Assembly (NCBI GenBank): GCA_964640725.1
Contig: CAZXIJ010000005.1
Coordinates: 62,001-126,000 of the forward strand
DNA from: CALHVX01 sp964640725
GTDB taxonomy: Bacteria > Pseudomonadota > Gammaproteobacteria > Pseudomonadales > Azotimanducaceae
Direction of reading: 5' to 3'
DNA: 64,000 bases
How positions within the stretch are numbered: position 1 is the stretch's first letter; the number at the start of each line of letters is the position of its first letter. Under the pieces are notes generated by a model, which was not told the DNA's origin, ran no database searches, and was given only the letters and a program-made list of their open reading frames with translations. This document shows positions 35,325-44,223 of the stretch, piece by piece. Made by a program: the position numbers and the translations under genes.

Positions 35325-35425
35325 ACGGGGGTTCGGCAGATTCACGCTCTCGATCATACGCACCGGTTGTGAGTGCGCCGTAGCCAGTGCTTCAATGTCG
35401 CAGCTTTCAGCGCCGAGACTTTCAG

Positions 35426-36616
35426 ATGTCTGACAACGCCAACGCAAACTTTACGGAAGAGGTCAGGGCGTTTCTGGCGACCGCGCTGACCGACGATCTG
35501 CGCCGCGCAGGCGCGCTGGACGCGGGGATCTACGCCGAACGACCGGTCGCCATGGCCTGGCACCAGAAGCTCAACGCGCGGGGCTGGGCCGTTCCCGCCT
35601 GGCCGCTGGCCTACGGCGGTACGGGCTGGAGCGCAGCTGAGCACCGGATTTTCGAGCGCGAGCTGACCCTGGCCGACGCGCCCATCATCACGCCGAACGC
35701 GACGCGCATGGTCGGCCCGGTGGTCATGGCCTTTGGCACCGCCGCCCAGAAGGACGAGTATCTGCCGCGCATTCGCAGCGGCGAAGATTGGTGGGCCCAG
35801 GGCTATTCCGAGCCCGGCTCCGGCTCGGACCTTGCGTCCCTGCAGTGCCGGGCGGATCGGGTCGGCGATGAGTACCGGATCAACGGCACCAAGATCTGGA
35901 CCACTCACGCCCAATGGTCGAACAAGATGTTCGCTCTGGTGCGCACTGACAACAGCGGCAAGCCACAACGCGGTATTACCTTCCTGCTGTTCGACCTCGA
36001 CCTGCCAGGCATCAGCATCAAGCCGCTCATCTCGATCTCCGGCGATCACGAGCTGAACCAGGTGTTCTTTGACGACGTGCGTGTGCCTGTCAGCGGCCGG
36101 CTCGGTGACGAGGACGATGGCTGGACCGTCGCCAAATACCTGCTGCAGCACGAGCGCGGTGGCCGGCACTCAACGCGCCTGGGCGTCCGGCTGCAACGGT
36201 TACGGGAACTGAGCGACGACCCGGCAACGGGGGCGGCGCCGTTGAACGCCCAGTCCGGCTTCAGCGCCAGGCTGCACAGCGCCGAAATTGCCCTCGCATC
36301 GCTTGCGGCCTTCGAAAGCCGGGTGTTCGGCGCGCTGGACGAGGGCAGCACCACCGGCGCGATGTCGTCCGTGCTCAAGATCAAGGCTATGGAGCTGAAA
36401 CAGCAGATCACCGAGCTCGCCATCGAGGCGGTGGATCACTACGCCCTGCCCTATCAGCCCCAGGCGCGGGACTGGCAGGCGCCCGCCGCGCCGATCGGTC
36501 CCGGCGCGGCGCTGACGGCCATGCCGCAGTACCTGAACGATCGGGCCGCATCGATCTACGCCGGCTCGAACGAGATCCAGCGCAACATTCTCGCCAAGGC
36601 CAGCCTGGGGCTCTAA
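35426..36616 (+). CDS. acyl-CoA dehydrogenase
   Basis: A 396-residue flavoprotein with the FAD/substrate signatures YSEPGSGSDLASLQ (about 128-141) and WTTHAQWSNKMF, and the C-terminal YAGSNEIQRNILAKA. It dehydrogenates an acyl-CoA at C2-C3, passing electrons to ETF. The LQHERGG segment near 235 is where several subfamilies, including steroid side-chain enzymes, place the catalytic glutamate; a long- or branched-chain substrate is possible. The ATG at 35426 was preferred to one 39 bases upstream because homologues start there. The next gene, a P450, begins 24 bases after the stop with a GGAGGAG, so the two form an operon. Confidence 0.92.
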   Translation: MSDNANANFTEEVRAFLATALTDDLRRAGALDAGIYAERPVAMAWHQKLNARGWAVPAWPLAYGGTGWSAAEHRIFERELTLADAPIITPNATRMVGPVVMAFGTAAQKDEYLPRIRSGEDWWAQGYSEPGSGSDLASLQCRADRVGDEYRINGTKIWTTHAQWSNKMFALVRTDNSGKPQRGITFLLFDLDLPGISIKPLISISGDHELNQVFFDDVRVPVSGRLGDEDDGWTVAKYLLQHERGGRHSTRLGVRLQRLRELSDDPATGAAPLNAQSGFSARLHSAEIALASLAAFESRVFGALDEGSTTGAMSSVLKIKAMELKQQITELAIEAVDHYALPYQPQARDWQAPAAPIGPGAALTAMPQYLNDRAASIYAGSNEIQRNILAKASLGL

Positions 36617-36640
36617 GCTGGGCCTACGGAGGAGCCAGCT

Positions 36641-37846
36641 ATGGATTATCGCAAGCCCGTCAATCTGAACAGCCCGGAGTTCGTCAACCACAAGTACGAG
36701 CTGTTCGAAGAAATCCGCGAGCACCATCCCGTTCTGCGCGCCAAAATCAGTGTCCTGTCCGTCTGGGTCATTTCCCGCTACGCGGACTGCACGCAGCTCC
36801 TGAAGGATCCCCGGGCCCTGCGCAATCGCAGCCGCGCGACCGGCGGTCGCCGGCTGCCGTTCCCGACGCCCAAGTCCCTCGCCCCGCTGATGGACATGAT
36901 GATCACCGAAGACGACCCGAATCACCGCCGGCTGCGCAACCTGGTGCGCGAGCCTTTCAAGCCGCAGGCCATGACCGCTCTGGCTGACGGTATCGAGCAG
37001 ACGTGCCACGAGCTGCTCGACACCGCAGCCAAGCGGCCGGACTTTGAGCTGATCCGGGACTACGCCCTGCCGCTGCCGACGCGCGTTATCGCGCGGATGA
37101 TTGGGGTGCCGGAGCCGGCAATGGCGAATTTTCAGGGCATCTTCAAGCTGGCCGGAGAAGGCTTTAGCGGCTGGAAAATTTTGCGCACGGTCTTTTTCGA
37201 TATGCCGGCTATGGTCCGGGTGGTGCGCGAGCTGATCCACGACAAGCGCAGCAACCCCGGCGATGACCTGCTGACCCGACTGCTTGAGGCCGAAGATGCG
37301 GGGGAGCGGCTGACGGAAGACGAGATCGTCTCGCTCGTGTTCCTGTTAGTGGTCGCGGGTTTCGAGACGACGGTGCACTTGCTGACGAATGGCACCCTGA
37401 CTCTGCTGCAGCATCCGGAGCAGCTCGACAGGCTCCGCGCCGACGATGCCCTGTACGCACCCGCGATCGAAGAGATTCTGCGCTTTCGGGGCCCGGTCCT
37501 GAGCACCAAGCCAAACTACCTGAGCGAACCGCTCACCATGCACGGTGTGACCATGCCCCGGGGCGCGCCGGTCATGCCGCTGCTGGGCGCAGCCAACCAC
37601 GACCCGGCGGTCTTCGACGCGCCGGAACGTTTTCTGATTGACCGAACCCCCAATCACCATCTGGGCTTTGGCCACGGCGTGCACTTCTGCCTGGGCGCAC
37701 ATCTGGCGCGGCTCGAGGCCCGGATCGGGCTTCGGGTGTTGCTGGAGCGGTCGCCTCGCCTGGCCCTGGCCGTGCCCGAGAGCGAGCTGACGCTGCAGAA
37801 CCTGCCCGGCTGGCATCGGCACAACGCGCTGCCGTTGCGGCTGTAA
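36641..37846 (+). CDS. cytochrome P450 (CYP107-like class)
   Basis: A 401-residue soluble P450 with the I-helix motif AGFETT (239-244), ExxR E278-R281, and the haem loop FGHGVHFCLGAHLARLEAR with ligand C350. Sequence and length are those of class I bacterial P450s that act on macrolides, steroids, terpenes or fatty acids. Co-transcription with an acyl-CoA dehydrogenase suggests an acyl-CoA or carboxylic acid pathway. It differs clearly from the CYP153-type enzyme at 25.7-27.0 kb. No ferredoxin is adjacent, so electron donors must be encoded elsewhere. Confidence 0.92.
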   Translation: MDYRKPVNLNSPEFVNHKYELFEEIREHHPVLRAKISVLSVWVISRYADCTQLLKDPRALRNRSRATGGRRLPFPTPKSLAPLMDMMITEDDPNHRRLRNLVREPFKPQAMTALADGIEQTCHELLDTAAKRPDFELIRDYALPLPTRVIARMIGVPEPAMANFQGIFKLAGEGFSGWKILRTVFFDMPAMVRVVRELIHDKRSNPGDDLLTRLLEAEDAGERLTEDEIVSLVFLLVVAGFETTVHLLTNGTLTLLQHPEQLDRLRADDALYAPAIEEILRFRGPVLSTKPNYLSEPLTMHGVTMPRGAPVMPLLGAANHDPAVFDAPERFLIDRTPNHHLGFGHGVHFCLGAHLARLEARIGLRVLLERSPRLALAVPESELTLQNLPGWHRHNALPLRL

Positions 37847-37946
37847 GGTTCCCGGGGACAAGGCCCGTTCGCTACCTTGACAGTCCGGGGGGCGGCACGG
37901 GAAGCTCCTGCCCGGAAAACAGCAATCAGGAAAGGGACCAGGAACC

Positions 37947-38486
37947 ATGACCAATCGCAACGTAGCAGGTCCCGGATATCGTCGCGGCATTGCCGTCGCT
38001 GCAGCGACAGCGCTGCTCGCCGCCTGCGCCGGCAGCCCCAATGCGGGCACAACGGCAGGTGCCAGCGAAGCCGCAACCGCCGCAGCATCGGCAACGACGG
38101 AAACGCCGCGGGTGCAGACCGGCAACGGCATCAACAACCGTATCGAGACTGACGGCATTCGCCGCGATGGCAGAACCTTTGTGGTCCCGGAAGTGCAGAT
38201 CGAAAACAACGGCTGGCTGGTGCTGCATCCGTTCCGCGATGGCCGTCCGGTCGGCGAGATCTACGCCGGCGCCACCTACCTGCCCCGGGGCACCCACCAG
38301 AATGTTGCGGTGACCGCGCAAACGGTGCCCATGCCAGAAGCCGGCACCATGTTCATCGTCATGCTGCACAGCGACGTCAACAACGACGAGATGTTCGACT
38401 TCGTGTTCGTCGACGAGGTGAACGTCGCCGACAAGGCCGTCTTTGAAGGCGGCAAGATGATCGGTCACCCGATCGCCGCGCCCTAG
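37947..38486 (+). CDS. lipoprotein with DUF7282 domain
   Basis: A 179-residue lipoprotein with a lipobox ending at C27 (LLAAC) and an Ala/Thr-rich linker (about 28-60). A DUF7282-like domain follows: FVVPEVQIENNGWLVLHPF, PVGEIYAGATYLPRGTHQNVAVTAQ, then an acidic NNDEMFDF loop. These domains are found in exported bacterial and archaeal proteins with no known activity. The gene stands between the P450 operon (about 100 bases upstream) and the convergent DUF1801 gene, whose stop it overlaps by four bases. An AGGAA precedes the ATG. Confidence 0.75.
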   Translation: MTNRNVAGPGYRRGIAVAAATALLAACAGSPNAGTTAGASEAATAAASATTETPRVQTGNGINNRIETDGIRRDGRTFVVPEVQIENNGWLVLHPFRDGRPVGEIYAGATYLPRGTHQNVAVTAQTVPMPEAGTMFIVMLHSDVNNDEMFDFVFVDEVNVADKAVFEGGKMIGHPIAAP

Positions 38487-38908
38487 CGTCGGGCCCGGCG
38501 CTTGCGCAGATGGTAGGTCAGCGCGGCCTCGAAGCAGTCGCACAGCGCATCTTCCGGCAGGGGCTCGGCCAGCGGCAACAACAGGGCCCGGTTGCCGACA
38601 AAACGCAGTTCGGGCCAGCGGGTCCGGAAGTCATCCACCAGCGTCGTCTGGCAGTTAAAGTACACACCCATGCAGTCCGGCGTTTTCGGCGACCAGGCAA
38701 TGCGCACAGTGCTGCCGCTTTTGCTGGCTTCGGTCAGCCAGGCCGGCTCCCCCCACTTCAGAGTCTCCGTCAACTCGCCCACGCCATCGGCAACCTGGGC
38801 TGTCTCCAGCAGCCAGCGGCGCAGGGTGCGCAGGGCCCGCCGGCCCGGCGGGGGATAGCCGGCGATGGCGCCGGAAACCGCTTCGCTCAGCGCCGGCAAG
38901 CGCGCCAC
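38483..38908 (-). CDS. DUF1801 family protein
   Basis: About 141 residues matching DUF1801 in order: LKWGEPAWLTEASKSGSTVRIAW, YFNCQTTLVDDFR, RFVGNRALLLPLAEPLPEDALCDCFEAALTYHLRK. The family is widespread and thought to be a small single-domain fold of the YdhG/Fe-S-assembly-like group; its role is unknown. I chose the GTG at 38908, just after the stop of the symporter gene, because the sequence before it is out-of-frame symporter coding. The two genes are therefore probably co-transcribed. Confidence 0.8.
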   Translation of the reverse strand: MARLPALSEAVSGAIAGYPPPGRRALRTLRRWLLETAQVADGVGELTETLKWGEPAWLTEASKSGSTVRIAWSPKTPDCMGVYFNCQTTLVDDFRTRWPELRFVGNRALLLPLAEPLPEDALCDCFEAALTYHLRKRRARR

Positions 38909-38910
38909 CG

Positions 38911-40524
38911 CTAGCGCGCCGGGCTCGAGGCGGGCAGCGGTTCGGTGCCTGTCGCTGCGTCGCCAAACAGTGCGTCGAGATGCTTGCCGGGCAACGGCTG
39001 GGTGAGCTTCGAGACTGTGAAAGTCGCAAGGATGGACATGAACTCGCCAATCGCCGCACAGGAGTAAGGATTCGGGCCCTCGTCGTAGAGCCACTGCGCG
39101 ACATCGCGCAGGGTGCCGACCGGTAACCAGCCCGGGTCCAGGCTCTGCGTAATCAGGCAGGCAAAAACGCCAAAGCCCATGAGCAGGCCGGCGTAAGCCC
39201 CGTAGCGCGTCACGCCGCGCCACAGCGCGCCGACCACCAGCGGCCCGGCAAAGGCCGCCATCATGCCGCCGTTGCCGATCCAGACAATGATCGCGATGTT
39301 GGTGTCCAGCATGGCCCAGGCGAGCGCCATGCACAGCACCAGCACCACCACCGTCGCGACCCGGCTAATGAGCAGCACCCGTTGGTCCAGCGTCTCGGCA
39401 TCCTCCTGCCGGGCACCGCGCTGAGCGCGCCAGGGCACCCAGGTGCGCCGGTACAGGTCATTCGCAACGATCTGTGACGACGACACCACCAGGCCATCAG
39501 CGGTACTCATGATTGCCGACAGCACGGCAACGCCGATCAGCGCCGCAAGCCAGGTCGGAAAGAACTCGAGGAACAGCATAGGCAACGCCGCGTTCGGCGT
39601 AGCGCCCTCGGCATAGAGCGCATCCCCCAGCACCGCGCGCGCCAGCAGGCCTGCGATACCGATCATGGCCATCGTGAGCCCAAACAGAAAAGCGAGTTTG
39701 ACGAACTGCGGCTGGCCGCCCCGATCCTTGAGCGCCCAGAGCTTGTTCCCCAGATGCGGCAGCAACCCCAGCGGCATGTGCGCGAAGATAATGGCAACGA
39801 TCGACCACCAGGACTGGTACAGCGGCGTGCTGGGGTTCAGCGGCGTCACCAGGTTCGGATCCTGCGCCTGCAACTGCTCGGTGAGCGTGCTCAGCCCGCC
39901 GTCCAGCCCGTAGCCCATCAGAAACAGCACAATGATCAGCACGGCCAGGGCCAGCATCATGAGCCCCTGAATGCCGTCCGTCAGGATGTCTGCGTGCGCG
40001 CCGCCCAGGACCACGTAAACGAGCAGCACGACGCTGGTGATGATCAGCGCCCAGCCTGGCGACAGGCCCAGCAAAATCTCGAACATCACCAGGCCGCTCA
40101 CCAGCTGGCCCGCCAGGTAAAAGAACAGCACCAGAGACATGAGGGAGACCAGCACACGAATGCCGTCGGACTGGTAGCGATCACCCAGATACTCCGGGAT
40201 TGACCGGTTGCCAAACCGGTCACCGGCGGTGGCGATCAGACGCATGCAAATCAGCACCCCGAAGTACAGGCCAATCGGGTACAGGAAATTGCTCCAGTTC
40301 GCGGCGTAGCCCCACTCGTAGGACAGCGCCGGCGAGCCCAGAAAGGTCGCGCCGCTGGCGGTTGAGGCGGCGAAAGCGAACGCCAGGAACACCGGGCCGT
40401 AGCTGCCCCGGGCGGTGGCAAAATCATCGGCGTGGCGGATCCGGCGCTGCGCGTACAGGCCGATGGCGACCATCGCGCAGACGTAAAGGACCAGAAACAG
40501 CCAGGACCAGGCAATTAGGGACAT
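38911..40524 (-). CDS. sodium:solute symporter family protein
   Basis: A 537-residue inner-membrane protein with about 13 hydrophobic helices and the SSS signature order: ARGSYGPVFLAFAFAASTASGATFLG, YPIGLYFGVLICMRLI, SIPEYLGDRY, VLLVYVVLGGAHADILTDGIQG and VLSAIMSTADGLVVSSSQIVANDLY (the conserved SxxSxAxGxxxxS/T segment of TM8). It couples sodium entry to uptake of a solute that cannot be named from sequence. It is followed at once by a DUF1801 gene and diverges from the nitroreductase gene. Confidence 0.92.
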   Translation of the reverse strand: MSLIAWSWLFLVLYVCAMVAIGLYAQRRIRHADDFATARGSYGPVFLAFAFAASTASGATFLGSPALSYEWGYAANWSNFLYPIGLYFGVLICMRLIATAGDRFGNRSIPEYLGDRYQSDGIRVLVSLMSLVLFFYLAGQLVSGLVMFEILLGLSPGWALIITSVVLLVYVVLGGAHADILTDGIQGLMMLALAVLIIVLFLMGYGLDGGLSTLTEQLQAQDPNLVTPLNPSTPLYQSWWSIVAIIFAHMPLGLLPHLGNKLWALKDRGGQPQFVKLAFLFGLTMAMIGIAGLLARAVLGDALYAEGATPNAALPMLFLEFFPTWLAALIGVAVLSAIMSTADGLVVSSSQIVANDLYRRTWVPWRAQRGARQEDAETLDQRVLLISRVATVVVLVLCMALAWAMLDTNIAIIVWIGNGGMMAAFAGPLVVGALWRGVTRYGAYAGLLMGFGVFACLITQSLDPGWLPVGTLRDVAQWLYDEGPNPYSCAAIGEFMSILATFTVSKLTQPLPGKHLDALFGDAATGTEPLPASSPAR

Positions 40525-40626
40525 CGAAGCTCAGTTTCGGTTGCGCAGAGTCGCCAGACTACGCAAATCTGGGAGAATTGCGAAAGCCAGTGATCGCCTT
40601 CCTGGAGCTTATGAGGAGCCCCCAAG

Positions 40627-41331
40627 ATGCCCAAGACAGACGGCCCGAGCGACGAAAAAAAAGAGCGCACCGGTCAGTTCCGACTTTACGAGGAATACGT
40701 ACGGCCCACCGAGCCTGAAGTACTGGCCGCTGCCAGCCAGGCCCGAGAGCGGATGAATCGGCGACGCAGTGTCCGGGACTTCTCTCCGGAACCGGTTCCC
40801 AAAGCGGTCATCGAGCAATGCCTGCTTGCGGCATCCAGCGCGCCAAGCGGCGCGAACCAACAGCCGTGGCAATTCGTCGCGGTCCGCGACCCCGCCATCA
40901 AGGCCAGGATTCGGGAAGCCGCAGAAGCAGAAGAGCGACGCTTCTACCAGGACCGGGCATCCAAAGCCTGGCTGGAAGATCTCGCACCGCTCGGTACCGA
41001 CTCGCACAAACCGTTCCTGGAAACCGCCCCCTGGTTGATCGCGGTATTCGCCCAGAAATGGCACGTCGATTCGCTAGGCGTCAAGCACAAGCACTACTAC
41101 GTGAACGAGAGCGTTGGCTTAGCCACCGGGTTACTGATAGCAGCGCTACACGAAGCTGGCCTTGCGTCTTTGACCCATACGCCGTCACCCATGGCGTTTT
41201 TGCGCGAGGTGTTGCAACGACCAGATACAGAACGGCCCTTCCTGCTCCTCGTCACAGGCTATCCGGCACCCGAGACCAAGGTGCCGGATATCAAGCGAAA
41301 GTCGCTAAGCGAGTTTGCGACTTTCCGCTAG
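40627..41331 (+). CDS. nitroreductase-family flavoprotein, iodotyrosine deiodinase-like
   Basis: A 234-residue FMN protein. The N-terminal RRSVRDFSPEPVP, SAPSGANQQPWQFV (about 75-88), the lid-like DRASKAWLEDLAPLGTDSHKPFL (about 110-132), HYYVNESVGLATGLLIAALHEAGLASLTHTPSPM and the final GYPAPETKVPDI are the pattern of the IYD group. That group reductively dehalogenates halotyrosines, and bacterial members may use other halogenated phenols. The lid contains E and Y/W positions used by IYD to bind the substrate, but the match was judged by eye. A GGAG lies before the ATG. Monocistronic. Confidence 0.85.
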   Translation: MPKTDGPSDEKKERTGQFRLYEEYVRPTEPEVLAAASQARERMNRRRSVRDFSPEPVPKAVIEQCLLAASSAPSGANQQPWQFVAVRDPAIKARIREAAEAEERRFYQDRASKAWLEDLAPLGTDSHKPFLETAPWLIAVFAQKWHVDSLGVKHKHYYVNESVGLATGLLIAALHEAGLASLTHTPSPMAFLREVLQRPDTERPFLLLVTGYPAPETKVPDIKRKSLSEFATFR

Positions 41332-41340
41332 GGCCCAAAG

Positions 41341-43320
41341 CTAGGGCGCAGGTGCTTGCGGGTGCTCGTCCTCTTCCTGCTGCCAGGGCCGTTCTTCAGG
41401 CGGCTCAAACTCCAGCGCACGCACGGCATCAATCAGACCCTTGCCCCAGGTCGCGTCAAAACCCCTCCTGCCACGGTCAAGCGCAGTACGACGCAGTGTT
41501 AGCCGCACTGCCCAGTTCGGCAGGCCTGGCCGCGCGTCGAGGATGAGCGCGGCCACTGCGGCTGCGTGAGGAGCCGACGCTGAGGTACCGAAAAAGGTTG
41601 TCGGAAATCCGCCGAAACCCGTTACAGACACCCCATCTGTCGCCGTAAGGGTCGGGGTCAGCCGGGCCTCATCGACGACCTTGCCCTGACGGGTAAAGAA
41701 GATTCGGGAGGGCCCCCGGCTGCTGAACGGCTCGATGATGTCCAGCATCGGGTTTGGCTCATCGCCCTGATTAACCACGGCGCCGGTCGCTGCGACAGAG
41801 ATCGCGCCTCGTGCTGCGGCATGGCCCCAGACACTGCCACGGGCGATGCTGAAATCCTCTGGAGAATTAACGCTGAAGAACCCATTAAAGTTGATCTCAA
41901 GGAGCTTCTCACGACCGCTAAACCGATCAATCACGATAAAGAACTGCTCGATCGCGCCAAAGGGGTCTGTGAGATCCTGGTTGTTCACGACGAAGGCGAT
42001 TTCCAGGGGGTCGTCATCTCCGTCCTGAAGTTCGATGCCGTTGCCGCCAAGGGGAAAGATGGGCTCGATATCATCCGTAGGGTCCGGATCCGCTTCTCCG
42101 GCAAGGAAGCCCAGGCGATCGAACAGGTAGATATCGTAATCGTTCCGTGATTTTCCGAAACGGTCGTTCCACTGCAGGAAAGCGGCGAAAAAGTTGCCGC
42201 CGCTGGCAACCAGCCCGGCCCAGTCAACGTCTGAGGGACCGCCGGCCGCGACACCAAAATCGTGCAGGTTGACAAAAGGTGCGGCGATATCGGTACCCGG
42301 CGAAACATCCCGGAAGGGTGTTTCGTAGTGATCGAGAGCGCCGTTACCGGCCGAGCTGAAATAGATCGCGCCGTTAACGAATGCGGCGTCCACCGCCTTC
42401 GCAACAGGACCATCCTCGAAGTAGGGCTCCGTGAGGAACGCGACATCATCGACAATGACGTCACAGTTTGCGATTTCCGACAGATAGGTAATCGAGTCAG
42501 CAAGGCCTTGCTCGCCGTTCTCGCCGAAGGCCGGGCAAAAGCCAAGGCTGGCGCCCGGGGCGAGGTCATGAATAATCTCGAGCATGGCAGTGCCTTCCGC
42601 ACCGGTATTGTCGTTGAGCGGGCAGACGTCGACCAAGGGCTCGCCAAGATCATTGGCCGGCAGATTGCCAGTAGCAGCTGACTCTGCTGCGCCGTCGACG
42701 CCGTCAGAGATCACGCAGACCTTGACTCCCGAACCGTCCACCCCAAATTGCTGACGGGCTACATCGGCCCTGAGAGCGGCATCGCCCTCACTCAGCACTG
42801 AGCCAGTGCGGCGCAAGGCACCGAGCATCGGCTCGATACGCTGGATGTTCGCCATCGCCGTAAGGCCAGGCAGTGCGTTATGCAGGCCGCCGACCGGACA
42901 GGAAGCATAAACGCTGCCAGTTTCTTCATTTGCTGAAGTCACGTGCAGTCCTGCTGCCTGCAGAGCAGCGACGCTTGCAGGATCAGCCGTCGCAAGTTTC
43001 AGCTTCAGCATGACCTGACTCTTCGCAATCGTCATTAGAGGATGCTGCGCCTGGTCATTGCCATCGGCCTGCTCGGCAAAGGCTTTGAGCATGCCGCTGA
43101 CTTTGGATGGGCTACCGGCCCGCGCAAGCTTCGCAGCGCGCATTTTGCCGATTGATTCAAGCGCTCGCTGTTGCGCGCCAGCACTCATCCCGGGAATGGA
43201 CAGGTTACGGAGCTCGTCAGTTGTAAACAGGCGCTTGGAAACTGGCTCTGCCGCGAAAGCAGTCCCTACGGCGCAGGACATCGCAGCCACGCAGAGTAGT
43301 GCGATTGGAGTATTTTTCAT
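41341..43320 (-). CDS. exported sedolisin-like (S53-like) serine protease
   Basis: A 659-residue protein with a signal peptide (about 1-23). A propeptide-like region (about 24-190) precedes a subtilase fold whose catalytic serine is S580 (GTSASAPHAAAVAAL). At the position of the subtilisin histidine, GAEGTAMLEIIHDLAPGA carries E242, and the DDVAFLTEPYFEDG segment (D291-D292) supplies an acidic residue. Together with D206 this is the Glu-Asp-Ser arrangement of sedolisins rather than His-Asp-Ser. The C-terminal 25 residues are Glu/Pro-rich. The ATG at 43320 follows GGGGGA. It is probably secreted and may digest external protein. Monocistronic. Confidence 0.85.
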   Translation of the reverse strand: MKNTPIALLCVAAMSCAVGTAFAAEPVSKRLFTTDELRNLSIPGMSAGAQQRALESIGKMRAAKLARAGSPSKVSGMLKAFAEQADGNDQAQHPLMTIAKSQVMLKLKLATADPASVAALQAAGLHVTSANEETGSVYASCPVGGLHNALPGLTAMANIQRIEPMLGALRRTGSVLSEGDAALRADVARQQFGVDGSGVKVCVISDGVDGAAESAATGNLPANDLGEPLVDVCPLNDNTGAEGTAMLEIIHDLAPGASLGFCPAFGENGEQGLADSITYLSEIANCDVIVDDVAFLTEPYFEDGPVAKAVDAAFVNGAIYFSSAGNGALDHYETPFRDVSPGTDIAAPFVNLHDFGVAAGGPSDVDWAGLVASGGNFFAAFLQWNDRFGKSRNDYDIYLFDRLGFLAGEADPDPTDDIEPIFPLGGNGIELQDGDDDPLEIAFVVNNQDLTDPFGAIEQFFIVIDRFSGREKLLEINFNGFFSVNSPEDFSIARGSVWGHAAARGAISVAATGAVVNQGDEPNPMLDIIEPFSSRGPSRIFFTRQGKVVDEARLTPTLTATDGVSVTGFGGFPTTFFGTSASAPHAAAVAALILDARPGLPNWAVRLTLRRTALDRGRRGFDATWGKGLIDAVRALEFEPPEERPWQQEEDEHPQAPAP

Positions 43321-43799
43321 GGATCCCCCCAGGATCTTGGTGTGGGTGACGCGCCGCATGACAAGCACACAGGCATGGTATCGAGAAACGACACGAGGGA
43401 GGCGGCGCAGGTCAACGCACAGGTCTGGCAAGCATCAAAGGATATTGCGCGCAAGCGCAACACCATGCAGGGCCGGCTGGATGCGACAGGTGACCGTGTA
43501 CTGCTCCCGATCATTCCAGAGCCATGATGATAATTGCAAACGTGCCGGAATTCCTGTTTTTCTTCAGCCAGCACCCCGAAAAAGGTTACATAGGGGTCAG
43601 TCATTATGAAGAACGGTACTTTTGAATTGGCCGCGGGCCGCTCTAAGATTGACTTGCAAGCGGGGAGCTCCCAGCATCATTCAGTCGATGACCATTGCCC
43701 CCTGTGGGAATAGGTGAAGCACGGTCTGGCGCAGCTCTCCGCTCGCACCGATCGCCGGACCACGTAGTATCGGGGGCGTCCGCAAACGAGAATTTCACG
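43321..43799. other. 479-base intergenic region
   Basis: Between the divergent protease and GFA genes. No convincing gene is seen; a 35-codon ORF at 43606-43713 (plus strand) has no ribosome-binding site. There is an inverted repeat TTGCGC-GCAA-GCGCAA at 43445-43460, about 125 bases before the protease start, which could be an operator. The region is more AT-rich than the surrounding genes. Confidence 0.6.
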
Positions 43800-44213
43800 A
43801 TGAAACAGACTGGACACTGCCTGTGCGGCGCCGTCCGCTTTCAGGCCGAAGGCGTCGAGAGCCACTTCCACAGCTGCCACTGCGGCACCTGTCGCCGCTG
43901 GTCTGGCGGGCCAGGCATGGCCACCCAGGCCACTGACGTGCACTTTGACGATACGAGCCACATCCGCACCTATGCGTCTTCCGAATGGGCAGAGCGTGCC
44001 TTTTGCGACCGGTGCGGTACCAACCTGTATTACCGCATGAAAGAAGGCGGTAATTACTTCATGTGGATCGGCGCTTTCGACGACGCCAGCGCGTTCACCA
44101 TGGGCGGCGAGATCTATATCGACGCCAAACCCGACGGGTACGCCTTTGCCGGCGACCACCCCCGCGTGACTGAAGCGCAGTTTCTGGAATCGATCGGAAT
44201 GGCGCCCGGCTAA
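43800..44213 (+). CDS. GFA (CENP-V/GFA domain) family protein
   Basis: A 137-residue protein with the zinc-binding cysteine pattern of GFA enzymes: HCLCGAVRF (about 6-14), SCHCGTCRRWSG (about 25-36) and FCDRCGTNLYYR (about 75-86). GFA was first described as binding glutathione for formaldehyde oxidation; most homologues have no proven activity. ATG 43800 was chosen since the family starts with this short MKQTGHC segment. Convergent with the MFS gene 10 bases away. Confidence 0.88.
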   Translation: MKQTGHCLCGAVRFQAEGVESHFHSCHCGTCRRWSGGPGMATQATDVHFDDTSHIRTYASSEWAERAFCDRCGTNLYYRMKEGGNYFMWIGAFDDASAFTMGGEIYIDAKPDGYAFAGDHPRVTEAQFLESIGMAPG

Positions 44214-44223
44214 GTCGCGGCCG

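Noticed and set aside
41341..43320. Inactive subtilase, because His is missing
   Set aside because: The Glu at that position and the nearby acidic residues match the sedolisin-type site, so loss of activity should not be assumed.
43606..43713. 35-codon ORF in the protease-GFA gap
   Set aside because: No ribosome-binding site and no similarity to any peptide I know.
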